Shown: positions 23,467-35,900 of the stretch, in pieces
How the letters are laid out: each line of letters begins with the position of its first letter
Numbering within the stretch: position 1 is the first letter of the stretch
Source of the DNA: Pelargonium cotyledonis
Lineage: Eukaryota > Streptophyta > Magnoliopsida > Geraniales > Geraniaceae
Length of the DNA: 37,722 nt
NCBI GenBank assembly: GCA_036897625.1
Contig: JAYMTA010000140.1
Location: 1-37,722 of the forward strand
Direction of reading: 5' to 3'
Position numbers and translations under genes: made by a program
The notes under the pieces: model-generated
Told to the model about the DNA's origin: nothing
The model's database searches: none
What the model saw: only the letters and a program-made list of their open reading frames with translations

Positions 23467-23616
23467 TGGGCCAATTTAAATACGGCCCAAACTGATGTTC
23501 ATTCAAGCCCACAACACTTGTTGGGCCTTAAAACAATAAAATAGATAAATGCAATTCCTATTAAATGCCCCTGATGTTTTTGAAACATTAATTACCTCCC
23601 CAACTCCTCAAGCCCA
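23467..23616. promoter_or_regulatory. Site II cluster in a shared divergent promoter
   Basis: Between the two divergent genes lie TGGGCC (23467-23472), GGCCCA (23484-23489), AGCCCA (23506-23511), TGGGCC (23522-23527) and AGCCCA (23611-23616). TGGGCC/T Site II elements bind TCP-type factors and mark promoters of growth-linked housekeeping genes in plants. Four of the five fall within 61 bases, midway between the two putative leaders, so one cluster may serve both genes. Function is inferred. Confidence 0.6.
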
Positions 23617-23673
23617 ATTGAATTGTACATCTTGAGTACGGCACCGGAACGGGGCTACGGAGCACTAGCGTCA

Positions 23674-25983
23674 ATGGCGGAGCTGCAAGAGCAACGGCCG
23701 CAAGAAGCAGGAGAAGAGGAGAGAAGGACAATCGATGATCAGGATGTTCTGCAGTTTCTTGATTCGACGGATGGGTATCTAACTCTCTTGGATTCACTGT
23801 CTTCGTCTCTTCGACAGGTAAATCTCTAATGTTGATGTTTGATTTAGTCACGATGGATTGTGAACTTGTTCATGAGTTCTCAACTATATAGAACATCATT
23901 TGAAGTTGAATTTTTGAAGAGCTCAATGATAATTGGATATGAGATTTCGTGTAGTGTAAATGCACATTTGATTCATGATAGTTCCTGGAAAAGCTTCAGC
24001 TTGATTGGTGTGTTGTTGAAGATTTGGTGTCTGTCTTTGAATTTTATGTAATGGACATGTACATGGTTTTGTGTTCATGTTTGTGCAGGGATGGCTGGAA
24101 TTAGCCAGTGCTCGACATTCCATGGGTACTTCCCGCATTAATAGTGCTGTTTTGGACCTCAAAACTCACTCCGCCGCCACATCATTACAAGTTACACAGG
24201 ATGGTAAATTTACTTCTCATTTGTTGCACTACTTATTGTGCTATGAGCAGCTAAAAGGCCTGGTTGGACAGCGACATATAGTATCATCATTTTATCAATC
24301 AATGCTAGGACACTTAGATTTAGAATCCGTGAGGTGCATTCCGATGAGTTACACCTATCAATTTCATTATTTAGGATTTTGACCCTAGAAACTGGGTGAA
24401 TTCTGGTAAAGTTCAAATATGTTTGGTTACTTGTTCAGTACATTTACTCATGTATTTACTGGTAATTTCCTAAGTTACTTAGGTCTCCTTTGTGGCATAC
24501 CCTCTCTCTCTCTCTCATACACACACACAAACACTCTAGTACTAGTAAAGTTATGCCACACTTTCAATAGAATTTTGATAGTACATTTTTTTTTTGTAGC
24601 TGATTCCATCGAAGAGCACCCACACTTTTCTTTATGCAAATGGGCAACCTCAAATAATGGTAACTGCTTCTCTGGAGATGACAAATCAGGTGAGGAAGAC
24701 TTCATAAGAAAATTTGATGGTCCTCAGCTACGGCATCGAGGAGCACCCATGATTACTGGTACGTTTATTTATGGCTTTCTTCCCTTTTTAATTCATCAAT
24801 GAGCATATTTGTCATTTAACCACAAGATAAAGGACCTACAACTATACTGTGCACAGTCGAGAGACTACTTTCAGGGGTCTAGGTTTCATAAGAGATCATC
24901 TCATGCATTTGAACTAGTCCTGCCATGAGATTTTTGTTGTTATGGTTATATGCTATGTCTTATTTTCTCTTTTCTGTTATCATGAAGAACCTGAGGAGAG
25001 AAACTCGACAAAAAATGGAGGTTCTTGTACAGTTGATGACCAAGTAAGCATCCCATTAAGTTTATAATTCATTTTGGATGGAACTAGACATTCTGGACTG
25101 GATAATTGCTTTCGCTTTCTTCATTTAGTTTTCTATTTTTTCCCCTGGTATACTATAATTTTAGAGCATATAACTTTAAAATTGTTTTTTTTTTTTTGGA
25201 TGAGTTGTTTGGAAATTGGGAATTACATGTGCTTGTAAGAGGAACTCACTGTCTTTAGACTCTTCTTATAAGGGACCACCTATTTATTATATAATTCCAC
25301 TGTCTTCCTGATTGGAACTTAGAATATTTATAATAAAAAATTACATTTCAATAGTAAGCATTTCATTTATGGATGCTTCCCTGTTACTTGCACCTCTATT
25401 GCATTTCATTTTGTCTGGTGTTAACCATGATTGATGCTGCCTGGCTGTGCTGGATGCATGCATCAGTTTTCTAGTATAAGTGAAAGGCGTTTGACAACTG
25501 AAGGTGAAAGGATTATTTTGTCATGCATTCTCTGATATTTGAATTAAGCTATGTGTAATTGAGCTTATTTTGTAAATATTCCCATGATGTCCTAGGTTCA
25601 AAAGGAGCGATCTAAATCAATGTCAGTGTTTGGGACTTTGGTCTCTCCAAAGCTTCGATCTGCTCAACTTTCATTCGAGACAGGTAAGTATAAGTTTACG
25701 CAGTTGCTCATGAAAATGGGCACCTTCGCACTGTTAGGCATTTTTGCATCATTGTTAGTGAAACATGCTTAAAGATTTTCTGGCGTTTAGTTTTTAGTAG
25801 TTAACACTTGATATTCTTCTGTACCAAAGTACTTCTATGTAGTTGTAGATACTCGACTATGGCTTATTTTAGAAGTTAATTTTTGCAGCTCTGGAGATAC
25901 TAGTTGAAATTGCAAACAGGCGTTCATCAATGCTATCTGCTTTTGATAAAGTCCAGAAAGATATGGAAGGCACCAAAGGATGA
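23674..25983 (+). CDS. VMA22: V-ATPase assembly factor, CCDC115/VMA22 type
   Basis: Six exons (23674-23817, 24089-24203, 24600-24758, 24988-25043, 25596-25683, 25889-25983) join in frame to 218 residues. Two blocks identify the family. QGWLELASARHSMG at about 48-61 parallels the EGWLSLAKARYAMG region of human CCDC115. FGTLVSPKLRSAQLSFETAL, from about 170, parallels its FGILVPHSLRQAQASF region. Yeast Vma22 and human CCDC115 sit at the endoplasmic reticulum and help assemble the membrane sector of the V-ATPase. The N-terminus is acidic with a short coiled coil (VLQFLDSTDGYLTLLDSLSS), and the middle is poorly conserved, as usual in this family. The ATG chosen follows the Site II-rich promoter and opens the conserved MAELQE. 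The plant function is inferred from the family. Confidence 0.85.
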
Positions 25984-26985
25984 AAGAAGGCTGTATTCTT
26001 TTTCAGGTATGCATGAATCTTATTTATTGTTTATAACATTTTCTTCTTGTTTATATTTGATAGTATCCCTACTGTGCTTCAGTGTCTGCTTGCACTCATG
26101 AGGTGGTTTGGGACTGAAGATTCTGTTGATCACTTCAAAGTGAGTATGAGATGGTGAACCTAAGCTTTAATCCAACAATACATGCTAGATGGTTATGGAG
26201 AACTCTTTTGCCCTTTTTTTTTCAATAAGTTCAATGTAAAAATTGACTAATGTACCATTCTCATGGCTCTTTTCTCATGTAAACTTTAATAAATTTAATT
26301 ACCTTGTACTATTAACAATTATTAGTATCACTTATCATGTTACTCATCTTCTTTTGCATCTAAACCAAGCTTAAGTTGATGAAGAACTTATGTTTTATGT
26401 ATCGTAACTTGTGCAAATATGAAATGCCTTTTAAGATACAAATTGTTTTTCTTCTGCCATAGCTGATTGATTTTAACTCTTCCAATTTGAAAAACATCAA
26501 GTGTGATACATATTGCTTATATGCATACTGTTCTAATTGTTTTCACTTTCTTTTCTATGAAATGCTCACTTTCAGCACTTGAAGCAATTTCAGAATTATT
26601 CCAGTTCCCTCAGATAGTATAAGCATCAATCAGCATTTGCGGAACTGAAGAGGAAATTAAATATAGACTGAAAACTAAGAAACAGACATTCTATTAAAAT
26701 TATGAAGTTAAATAATTGAAGTTCAAAAAAATACAAACAAACATAAATTTGGGTTCACACAAGTGTAAATGTGGTATTTTATAATCTCCACCAAATAACC
26801 GCAAATGAGTTCAAAATCAATAATATGGATACAACAAGGCCTATACCAAACAACTCTACATCTATCAAGTTTCTGTTTCCCAAGCTATACAAAAATAAAA
26901 TAAAAGCCGCCACAAACAAAACCTAATCAAATTGCAGAGCCAAGCTGCAGAGAAAGGCTAAATGTAGAAGAAAATGGATTCTTAT
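25984..26985. other. Convergent 3' region between VMA22-like and EH1 genes
   Basis: 1.0 kb of AT-rich DNA between two stop codons of tail-to-tail genes. It must contain both 3' UTRs. I see no gene-like frame, no inverted-repeat element and no RNA gene in it. Confidence 0.55.
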
Positions 26986-29900
26986 CTAAAAAGCACTCCA
27001 ATGTTGTGAACTCTTTTTGGGAGACTGGTCGTTAGCAGAGGAGACCTTAAACGGTCCACTGGAGCCAAATGGGTCCGAGTCATCGAAGGAACTGAACCCA
27101 CCACCACTTTGAAAGTCTTTTGTACTGTTGATGGAATCAAATCTTGTGAGCTCTGGCCGTGGAGAGAATCCACCGTCATGCATGCTGAAGGAATCAAACC
27201 TTGAGAAATTGTCATAGTGGTCACCAAAACCTTCACTGTACCTTGGCAAAGAGTTGTTGAATTTAGAATGTGGGGTATTAGGAACGGAATCTTCAAAAAT
27301 TGAACTCTTTTCCGGGAAGCTGCTGTCTGCCTCTGGGGATCCTGTTCGTACTGGGCTAACTCCAAAATCTCCAGAGTCGAAGAAATTATGTTTATTGGAA
27401 TCGGAGTCCTGCAGAAAGCATCAATTATCAGTAAATGAAACTATCACATTTGGAAATAATCTGCTCCTCTGAACAACTTAGATTCTTATTATGCATTTTA
27501 CAGCCTACAAAAGTATATATACTGATGTAACAAAGTAACATCCGCATGAATTAAAATAATGTTCCTAAAATAGTTTAAGAATCAAGTCCTCATCTCTTTC
27601 TTCAACTAGAAACATCTGTTGGTAGGCTTCCACCAAACTTCTACACAATGTACATAGATTAATGTATCAAATCACATGTTTCAGAAAGTCCTGACTTACC
27701 TTGGTAGGGTTAAACCCCCATACAGAGTCCACATCATCATTATTGTCAAAAGCACCTCCCCAGGTTGATTCATCGAAACTTCTGTTCCCATAAATAAATA
27801 TATTCAGTGACAACATGATGTAGAACAAATAATCAGCAAGAAACAAAGATCCAAATATGAAATACCAAATTGATAATAAATAACTTAGACATACCTACGA
27901 CTTTCAGCATCTGCTTCAGTACTTTTGCTGAAATGAACATCTGAAAGTTCTTTGGGGCTATCCAGACTTGCCCTTCTAGCTGGACTGCCAGGAGGACTTC
28001 TTTCATCTTCACTATGAGCGTATTCACTCTCAAATGTATGGTTGCTAAAAGAATTCACTGCCTTCCCATTGGCATTTGATAATGAATCGGAAAATAAACT
28101 ACCATCTGGTGAAGTAGCTTCTCTCTGATTGGATGTGGATTTTGTTTTGGGGGAGTCGGTAACATTTTTATCGAAAGTAACCTCATTGTCAAATCCTGAA
28201 AGTACAGACAAGTTAACATACGTAAAATCCTGTAGATATCCAAGGACCAGAAACTAAAGGACCTACCTTCATCTTCAAATTTATCCCAATCTTCATCCCA
28301 AAGTGCTGCACTCTCTTGAATTCCAGGTTGCCAGCCTTCAAAAAGAGATCATTGCATGTCAAATATGAACAGATGCATAAATTTGTAACTTGAACTCCTA
28401 AATCAACTTTAAGAGTTCAAGTAAAATTTAAAAACAATATGCATAAATAAATAACAGAACAATAAGTAGAAGACTGAACATATACAAATTGCAAGGTACT
28501 CTGAAAAACAAATGGGTGGAAAGCAACATAACAACATGCATTGTCATAATTTCTATGAAGCTACTCAAGTGTTTTTTACCATGACAACAAAATTAGCATG
28601 TCTCCTCAAGAAGCTAATCCATCAAGCACAAGTGACCAGCACAAAATTCTTAATGAACAAACCAATCATTCTACAGAAGAGCTCCTCACTTTTTCAACTC
28701 AGAAAATAAAACAGAAGTACAGTAAGGGTAAAAAGGTAAGGTAAGAAACCCAAGAACAAAGTGAATCATGATAGCCTAGAACAAAAGGTTCACGACTCAT
28801 AGACAACATATTAAGGTGATCTACATCATAGTTCACGACAAAAATGTTAATCATGATAGCCTAGAACAAAATGAAATATCTACCCCAATCTATCAAGGAA
28901 CCATCTGTTATATTAATCAATTAGTTGTTTGACACAATGAAAGAAAACAGTACCCAAATCAAATGTCCCTCATAACAGAACTAAAGAATAGGACTAATAT
29001 GCACAACGAATCATGTGTGACACAGATTAAGAGATTGCAGTATTAGTATAATCTTCAAAATAGGCCCTCATGAGAAAAATAAATGTGTTAAAAAAAAAAA
29101 AAACTAACATGGACTTAATTTACCAGTTGGAAGCTCAATTATTGCAGTTGACTTCACATCTATTCCGTGTTTCTTGCAACGTTCTGTCAAGGCCTTTAAT
29201 AATTCTTCAAGATCAGATTGGATACGGTCAGCACGCACCTATGCAAGGCAGTGTAGTGCTAAATAAGTAAACGGAATCTTCAGTGAGTCAAACAACCAAT
29301 TGATCAGCATTTACCTGAAGAATGCCATCTGCACTGCCACTTTGCTCCATATTAACAATTGCTTGTTGCAGTTCCATCTTCCTCTCCTGTAAGTGAATAA
29401 AACATAATAAGTACACTTCCAAATCACACACACAAAATTACAATGAAGATAAAGCAGACTAATATGAACGGTGAAGATAAACAAAAGGGAAAAAAAGAAG
29501 GCAGCAGGGTTTGTTTAATAAAGCTTGGTCAGCGAATTTCAAAATATGAACATAACAAAGTAAGCTCATTCAGCAGACTAATATGAACGGTGAAGATAAA
29601 CAGAAGGGAAAAAAGAAGGCAGCAGGCTTTGTTTGATTAAGCTTGGTCAGCGATTTTCAAAATATGAACATAACAAAGTAAGCTCATTCAGAAGACCATC
29701 TCCAGGACATCAACATACTCAATAGAGAACGAACTTCACCTGAATTTCACGAAATCTGGCCTCTTCCATTGTTAATTTAGAACCTATTTCTGCAACTTGC
29801 TTGTACTTCTCTTCATATTTTTTACCTTGTGACTCTGCCTGGAATACAATGATTTAATGGATAAATCAAATCTTAACAAACAACAGAAGCATTATTTTCT

Positions 29901-32900
29901 ACATCTTAATAAAGTACCTCACGCTTATCTGCTAATGCCCTTTCCGTGATCTCATTTAATCTGTTATCACACCTGCTTTTGTATAGGACCTGCAACCATC
30001 AACAAATCTCCCATGATGTTTTCTATGTTAGAGAGCCATGACTGAGCCACAAAGGTGTTTTGTCAAAAGGTTACTGCACCCTAGATAAAGACTAAGGTTG
30101 ATCCAGGAACAATTAATATGCATGGGGAAGATAGATGGAATGAAGAGAGTAGAAGGCCGACATCCAGACCCAACTGTCCAAAGGGCTTGAGTACAACCCA
30201 TATTTATACTCAGTGTACAAAATAAGCACAGAAAAGGACAAATTAATGGAATCACTCCTTATTTGACATCACTAATTGTTATAAGAATTACACAATTTGC
30301 TCTCTCAATCAAATCAGATGATTTACTCTTGAACAGTCAATACATTCCAACAGTTTACATGGTCATGTTTGTTTCCATTAAATAGTTTAGGTAAAAAAGA
30401 CGATATCTATAAACACAAGCAACTAACAAAACTGATTTTATGGAGTGCTCCAAGGGGAAAGTAGTTAGGGCAAGCTGAATCAACCTAACAAGGGCCATCC
30501 CAACCATTTTGGAGGCACTTTGCTGAAACAAAAATTTAGGCTCCTAAAAATTAAAAAATAAATAAATTGTGTAATTAAATTAAATTTTATCATCGAAAAT
30601 GAAAATTAGTACAAGGAGAAAAATGACATCTTATCTCACAAGTTCTCTAACGATACTTGAAACAAAAAATCGTATGTAACATATAAGTAATAATGTGATA
30701 TATCAGGCGAAGAAGAAGCAACGCTGGTGGCGATTAAGTGTATAATTGTCTATAGGTGCATGTAAGTATTAATATTGTTTAGTGTTCAGCAAGAAAAGAA
30801 CATCTGATAAATAACAGACTATCAGAGAGAGAACTGATATAGGGCGTGTATCCAATTTTCTCAATTAGTAATTTACTATACTCCATCTCATCAATGAAAA
30901 TAAATGTTTTCTTTATTGAAGAACTAAATCGAGGACAACGGATCTGTCTGCATATTTTTTCCAAAGCAAATCATTAACACACACTACAAAATTGGGTCTT
31001 CCTCACATTTGGGGCCCCTGTTCATTTGCACCTATTGCACACCTTCATCTATGGGCTTGCACATATTTGAGAAAATACCTCACTAGTATGAGTTACAAGA
31101 TGAGCTGAATGATGGAGCAGCTTAATATGGAAAGAAGTTTATGGGCATGTGGGCTGTGGTAACGTGTAAGAAAATACAACATATAAACCATGTAACAAAC
31201 TCAATTTGCACTGTGTTAATTTCTAAAGCTGAGTGTCAAAATTCACAGACTAGGTAGAGAAATGATATGTGTACTCCTCATTCTGGGAGCAGAATGAGTA
31301 CAAATATGCTACTTGAAATCATGTGTGGTGTGTCACCCTGAAATGTGTTCAAGCGTAGGTGTACTGAAACTTGTCAGATGCACTGGAAGAATCTGATTTT
31401 TAGATATGGTCAAATGCCTCTAGAACTAACCTCATTATATACATAGCAATTATTATCGCGTAGAAAATTATCTATACCGACATTCTAGCACATTGACCAA
31501 ACTATACACATCTATTTAAACCAGACTCACATAACCTTACACATTTCTTATAAAAAATTACCAAGTTTGGTACATTTACTTGACCCCTTGAGTATCAAAA
31601 AATAAAATGCTTCCCTAGAGAGAGAGAGAGAGAGAGAGAGAGAAACTCACAAGTTCCTGCATTTTTGTGCGGTAGAATTCTATCTTCTCTTTTGAATCCA
31701 AAATTACACTCTCTTTTCCTTCAACCTACAAGGAATGAAAGAAGTAAAGTGCTTTGTATTCCTCAAAGAGTACTAATGCTGAAAAGGGCAGATCTGGATA
31801 TTATGGCTAACATGCTGCTATTGGCTTGTACAAAGAAAACCAGACAATGAAAATTGGCATAAAAAATTATTAAAAAAAATAAAAATCTCAAGTATCTTTG
31901 AAAACATTAAGGTAGCGTTTTGTTCAATTAAAGTGTGGCAATGGGAATCATTCATATTCCAATTGTTTTAGTTTGGTTAACAAAATTAAATAATAAAAAA
32001 AAGTAGAAAATGAAATTATTCACTTTTAGAAAAATATTTAAATTATTGTTAGTTATCAATTAATATTGATGAACGTTGCTGAAAAAATATTAAAAAGATC
32101 AATATTCGGTATTACAATATTTAGATTTACTCACACGTGTGCATTTTTATTTTTTTGTGAAACCAAATCCATACTTGTATTTCTCTTGACAATTTACAAT
32201 AGTAACAAAAACTCTCCAATCGGACATTTGAGAATATAGATTTTCTCCAGATTTTTCACATATAAAAATGCTTTATTTTGAAAAATTACTCATAATCTTG
32301 TTCCTTCAATAAATTTACATGAACTTTAAATAATAGAAAATCATCTCAATCAGATATTCGGGCAAAAAATTACAATTTTTTGAAGTGTAGGTTTGTAATA
32401 TAAAATACTGAAGAAAATATGAATGGTAATCTCATTCCATCTATCTTTAGTGAGAATCAAGTTGTATTCTTTATTCTCATTCCCAAACCAAAAAAATTTA
32501 ATCCAAACACTACCTAAGTTCAATTCAAAGGGGAGAAGATTGAGATTTAAATGAAAACAAATGAACATCGAATCCCTAATTTTAATTTAAATAGATGCCC
32601 GATTTTTCTGCCAGGTCTCAATTTTCAGCATATGTTAACCTAGAAGATTATGTCTTTACCTATGTCTCTGAGACTATCAAGTTAGACAGAAAAGCAGTAA
32701 CAAGGTAAGGGGTTGAAAGGAGAGAAAAATACCTTTTTATCAACATCAATTGCCTCTTCAGTCTTTGGATTCACAGAAAAATTTTGCTCCCTATTATTGA
32801 ATTCATTTGCGAAGGGATCCTGTGATACCGGATGTCTAGGCTTTTGTTGATTAGGCTGCATTGTACTATTAGCCTGAGGGGTAATCCCTGGCATTGGTGA

Positions 32901-35900
32901 CCTCAAACCAGTTGGAGGTGCTACTGGCCGAGCACCTGGCATTCCCTGTTGCTGTGCGAAACCTAATCAAAAGGAAAACAGATGACTTATCAAAAAACGG
33001 AAAACAGAGAAGATAAATAAAAATATTTAAAGCCACCTAATAGATACCAGGGTGGGGACCCCAAGAAGCATTTCCATAATTAACATTGGGTTGTGCAGTC
33101 ATCGACAACAGTGTCTCATCAAACAAGACATTTCTTGGAAGCACCGCTGGAAGAGGACAACCTTCCCTGTATCTCTCCATCAAGTACAGAGCAAAACAGA
33201 ACTCTCTCAAAGAAAGCATGCTATCATTGTCCTGGTCAGACAAATCCCACACTTGCTTTAAAACCTCTGTAAAAGATAGTGCAGATCGGTATTAGGACCC
33301 ATTAAATCTCAGTTCGCAGGGAATATTTCAAATGAAATTAATGATATTGATAATTACTGTATTTGGTGACACATGTATGATGCATTCCAGAAAGAGAGAA
33401 AAAAGAAAGCCTTTTGCATCTGCAAATAAATTTTGCTTTATGCAATTGAGAAAGAATATCGGAATGTCTAAGAATTCAATGTGTGTGTGGCCAACTATTT
33501 TTGAAACCTATTTGATGTATTAACAAATTCGCTTAGGCATAACTCATCACAATGTACCAAAATGAATTCAAGACAAAGGCATATGAAGGCAAAGAACACA
33601 ATAAAGTTTAAAATCACTATCTTGATAAAGCTCCAAACAATGCAAAAGGATTCCATTAAGCTTCTGCAGCATACAATAGAAGCCAATAAGTACACCAACT
33701 GAGAACCTAACAAACAAAAATGGGAAAAATTAATGATCATGCCATCCTATTAGAATGACTAAAACTATGTGTTGTCATGCTGTTATGAAACTATACGTTT
33801 AAGTGAGAAAAAATTTCTGCTTGTTGCACTAATATCAACGCAAAGCGATTTGGACATGCGATTTGTCATTTTCAGAAAACATTTTCAAAAAGAAAATCTA
33901 ATCAAATAGGCGAGTAAAGATATTACATCAATTCAAATCAGATAAGCAAACCATAAACAAACAAACAACAACAATAACAACAAAAAAATACAATCTACAC
34001 AAAATAACATAGGATTTTTTCTCACAAAAAAATAAAATAAAATTATTACTCTGTCAATCCCAAAATGAGGTTAGGTTTCTCTTGAATTTTTGTCCCAATA
34101 TGGCAATGTGTGTCCTCTGACCTTTTTAGTTAGTTAGTTATGCATGAATTACCAAAATATCCCCATAATAAGTTAGGTTCGAATTCCTTGAGTTTGTTAC
34201 AGCACCTGCCCACGAGGAAATGTACAACACTAATATCTCCTTAATTTTTCTGAAAATAAACCAAGACGCTCATTTTAGGACAAAGAAATGGACACTAGTT
34301 TTGGGACAGATGCCATATTTATTTTTAATTATCACTTTGCGTGTCGGACCTCAACACTCTGATGTCTGTGCTTCATATACAGAACATCAGCAAACACTAA
34401 ACAAAACATCAAGAATTTGTGTAGATTCAAATTTCAAATGTTAAGAGCTTCCAGCACTGTGGTAGATGTATCAAAACCCATCTTCATCAACAATGAGGTA
34501 TGGACTTATTCTACAAGCTCCACAGATCTAATATTTATACCAAGGATGCAGCAGGAAAATCAAAAGGCACAAACTAAAATCCAATATATAGAAGGTGTCA
34601 ATCACCATCCAACTTAGTGCCTAGAATTAGCTTTACATGCATGAGCATGAAGGTCTGGGGTATTTTCCTAGAAAAAGAAAAGGATAGGAAAGAGGGCAGA
34701 GGGCAAAGTATAAGATAGTTGAAACTGCAGTATAGACCCCAGGAACAAAGAAAGTCATTAGAAATTTAATGCTATCCCAGGAAACAGGGTTAGGGACCAT
34801 GTGACCAGAACAATGTCCATTATCATGTACAAAATTAAAAATAAATAAATAAATAAACAAAGATTTTTAAGTATCTCTCATGATGAACATTGAGCAAATA
34901 GGCAATTCCATTTTCAATATAGTGAGGCTGCTTATCCTTCACAGAAATGAATACCATACTAACTATACACTTCTCTCTCTTTGAGTGAAAGAAATTTATA
35001 AATCTAGAGCAGCATGTTGGTAGATGAAGAAAGTTGCCATAAAACCCTTATGAAAGTATTGCACAATATACCATAATGATAACCTACGTTTATAGAGAGC
35101 AGGTTCAGCATCAGCCAAACTATTAATAAAGTAAAGATAAGAATACAAATGAAAAAGTTCCACACCTCTTGGCAGCCTCCAACTCAAAAACAGATTCCGT
35201 GCCTGCTCTCCAGTAATTTTCCCATCTCTATCAGAGTCAACTTCCATGAACACTTTAGTATACTTCTGAACATCAGAGGATTTCATCTTCAGCCATGGAC
35301 GCTGGGAATTGTTAGACGTAGAATTCCCAACTCCAGCCGGAATCCCAGATGGTGCAACTGAAGAATTATGAGAAGAAACTTGTTGGCTTGGGTTCAATGA
35401 TGACTGGGACCACTGAATCTGACCACCAGCAGATTGCTTTGTGAAAGCACTCTGCTGTGGACCGAGTGAGCCTGATTTACCAGAAGGTTGGAGCCCACTG
35501 GTGACTGGGGTAATTGCTGAGGCAGGATTCGGTGAAGACTGGGCTCGCTGAATCTGACCACCAGCAGGTTGCATTGTGAAAGCACTCTGCATTGAATCAA
35601 ATGAGGCAGATTTACCAGAAGGTTGTGGCTCACTAGTGACTGGGGCAATTGCTGAGGAGGCAGGTGTACTATTAGCTGAATAAGTCATAAGAGAAGATTC
35701 TTGTTTTTTTGAGGGAGCTGCAGAGAACAAATCACTCCCCAAAACAGAGTCAGAAGCAAACCCATTTCCAGAAACAACCAATGCCTTAGAATCATTAGTC
35801 ATTTGCTGGAAAGACGTCGAAACTGGAGGTTGTGGGGTAGATGTAGCTGAGGGTATTGACGGACTGATTCCCCTGGGTCCAGCTGGAGTTCCACCTGTTC

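Noticed and set aside
25466..25502. Possible extra exon of the VMA22-like gene (after ATCAG, before GGTGAA)
   Set aside because: It is 37 bases long and shifts the frame of the next exon into a stop; the gene reads correctly without it.
30440..30800. Possible transposon remnant in an EH1 intron (gggccatcccaaccattttg region)
   Set aside because: The sequence has a repeat-like look but I could not find terminal repeats, a target duplication or a coding match.
34176..34190. ggttcgaattcc resembling a tRNA B box
   Set aside because: No A box, cloverleaf or tRNA-like ends surround it; it lies inside the MITE-like sequence.
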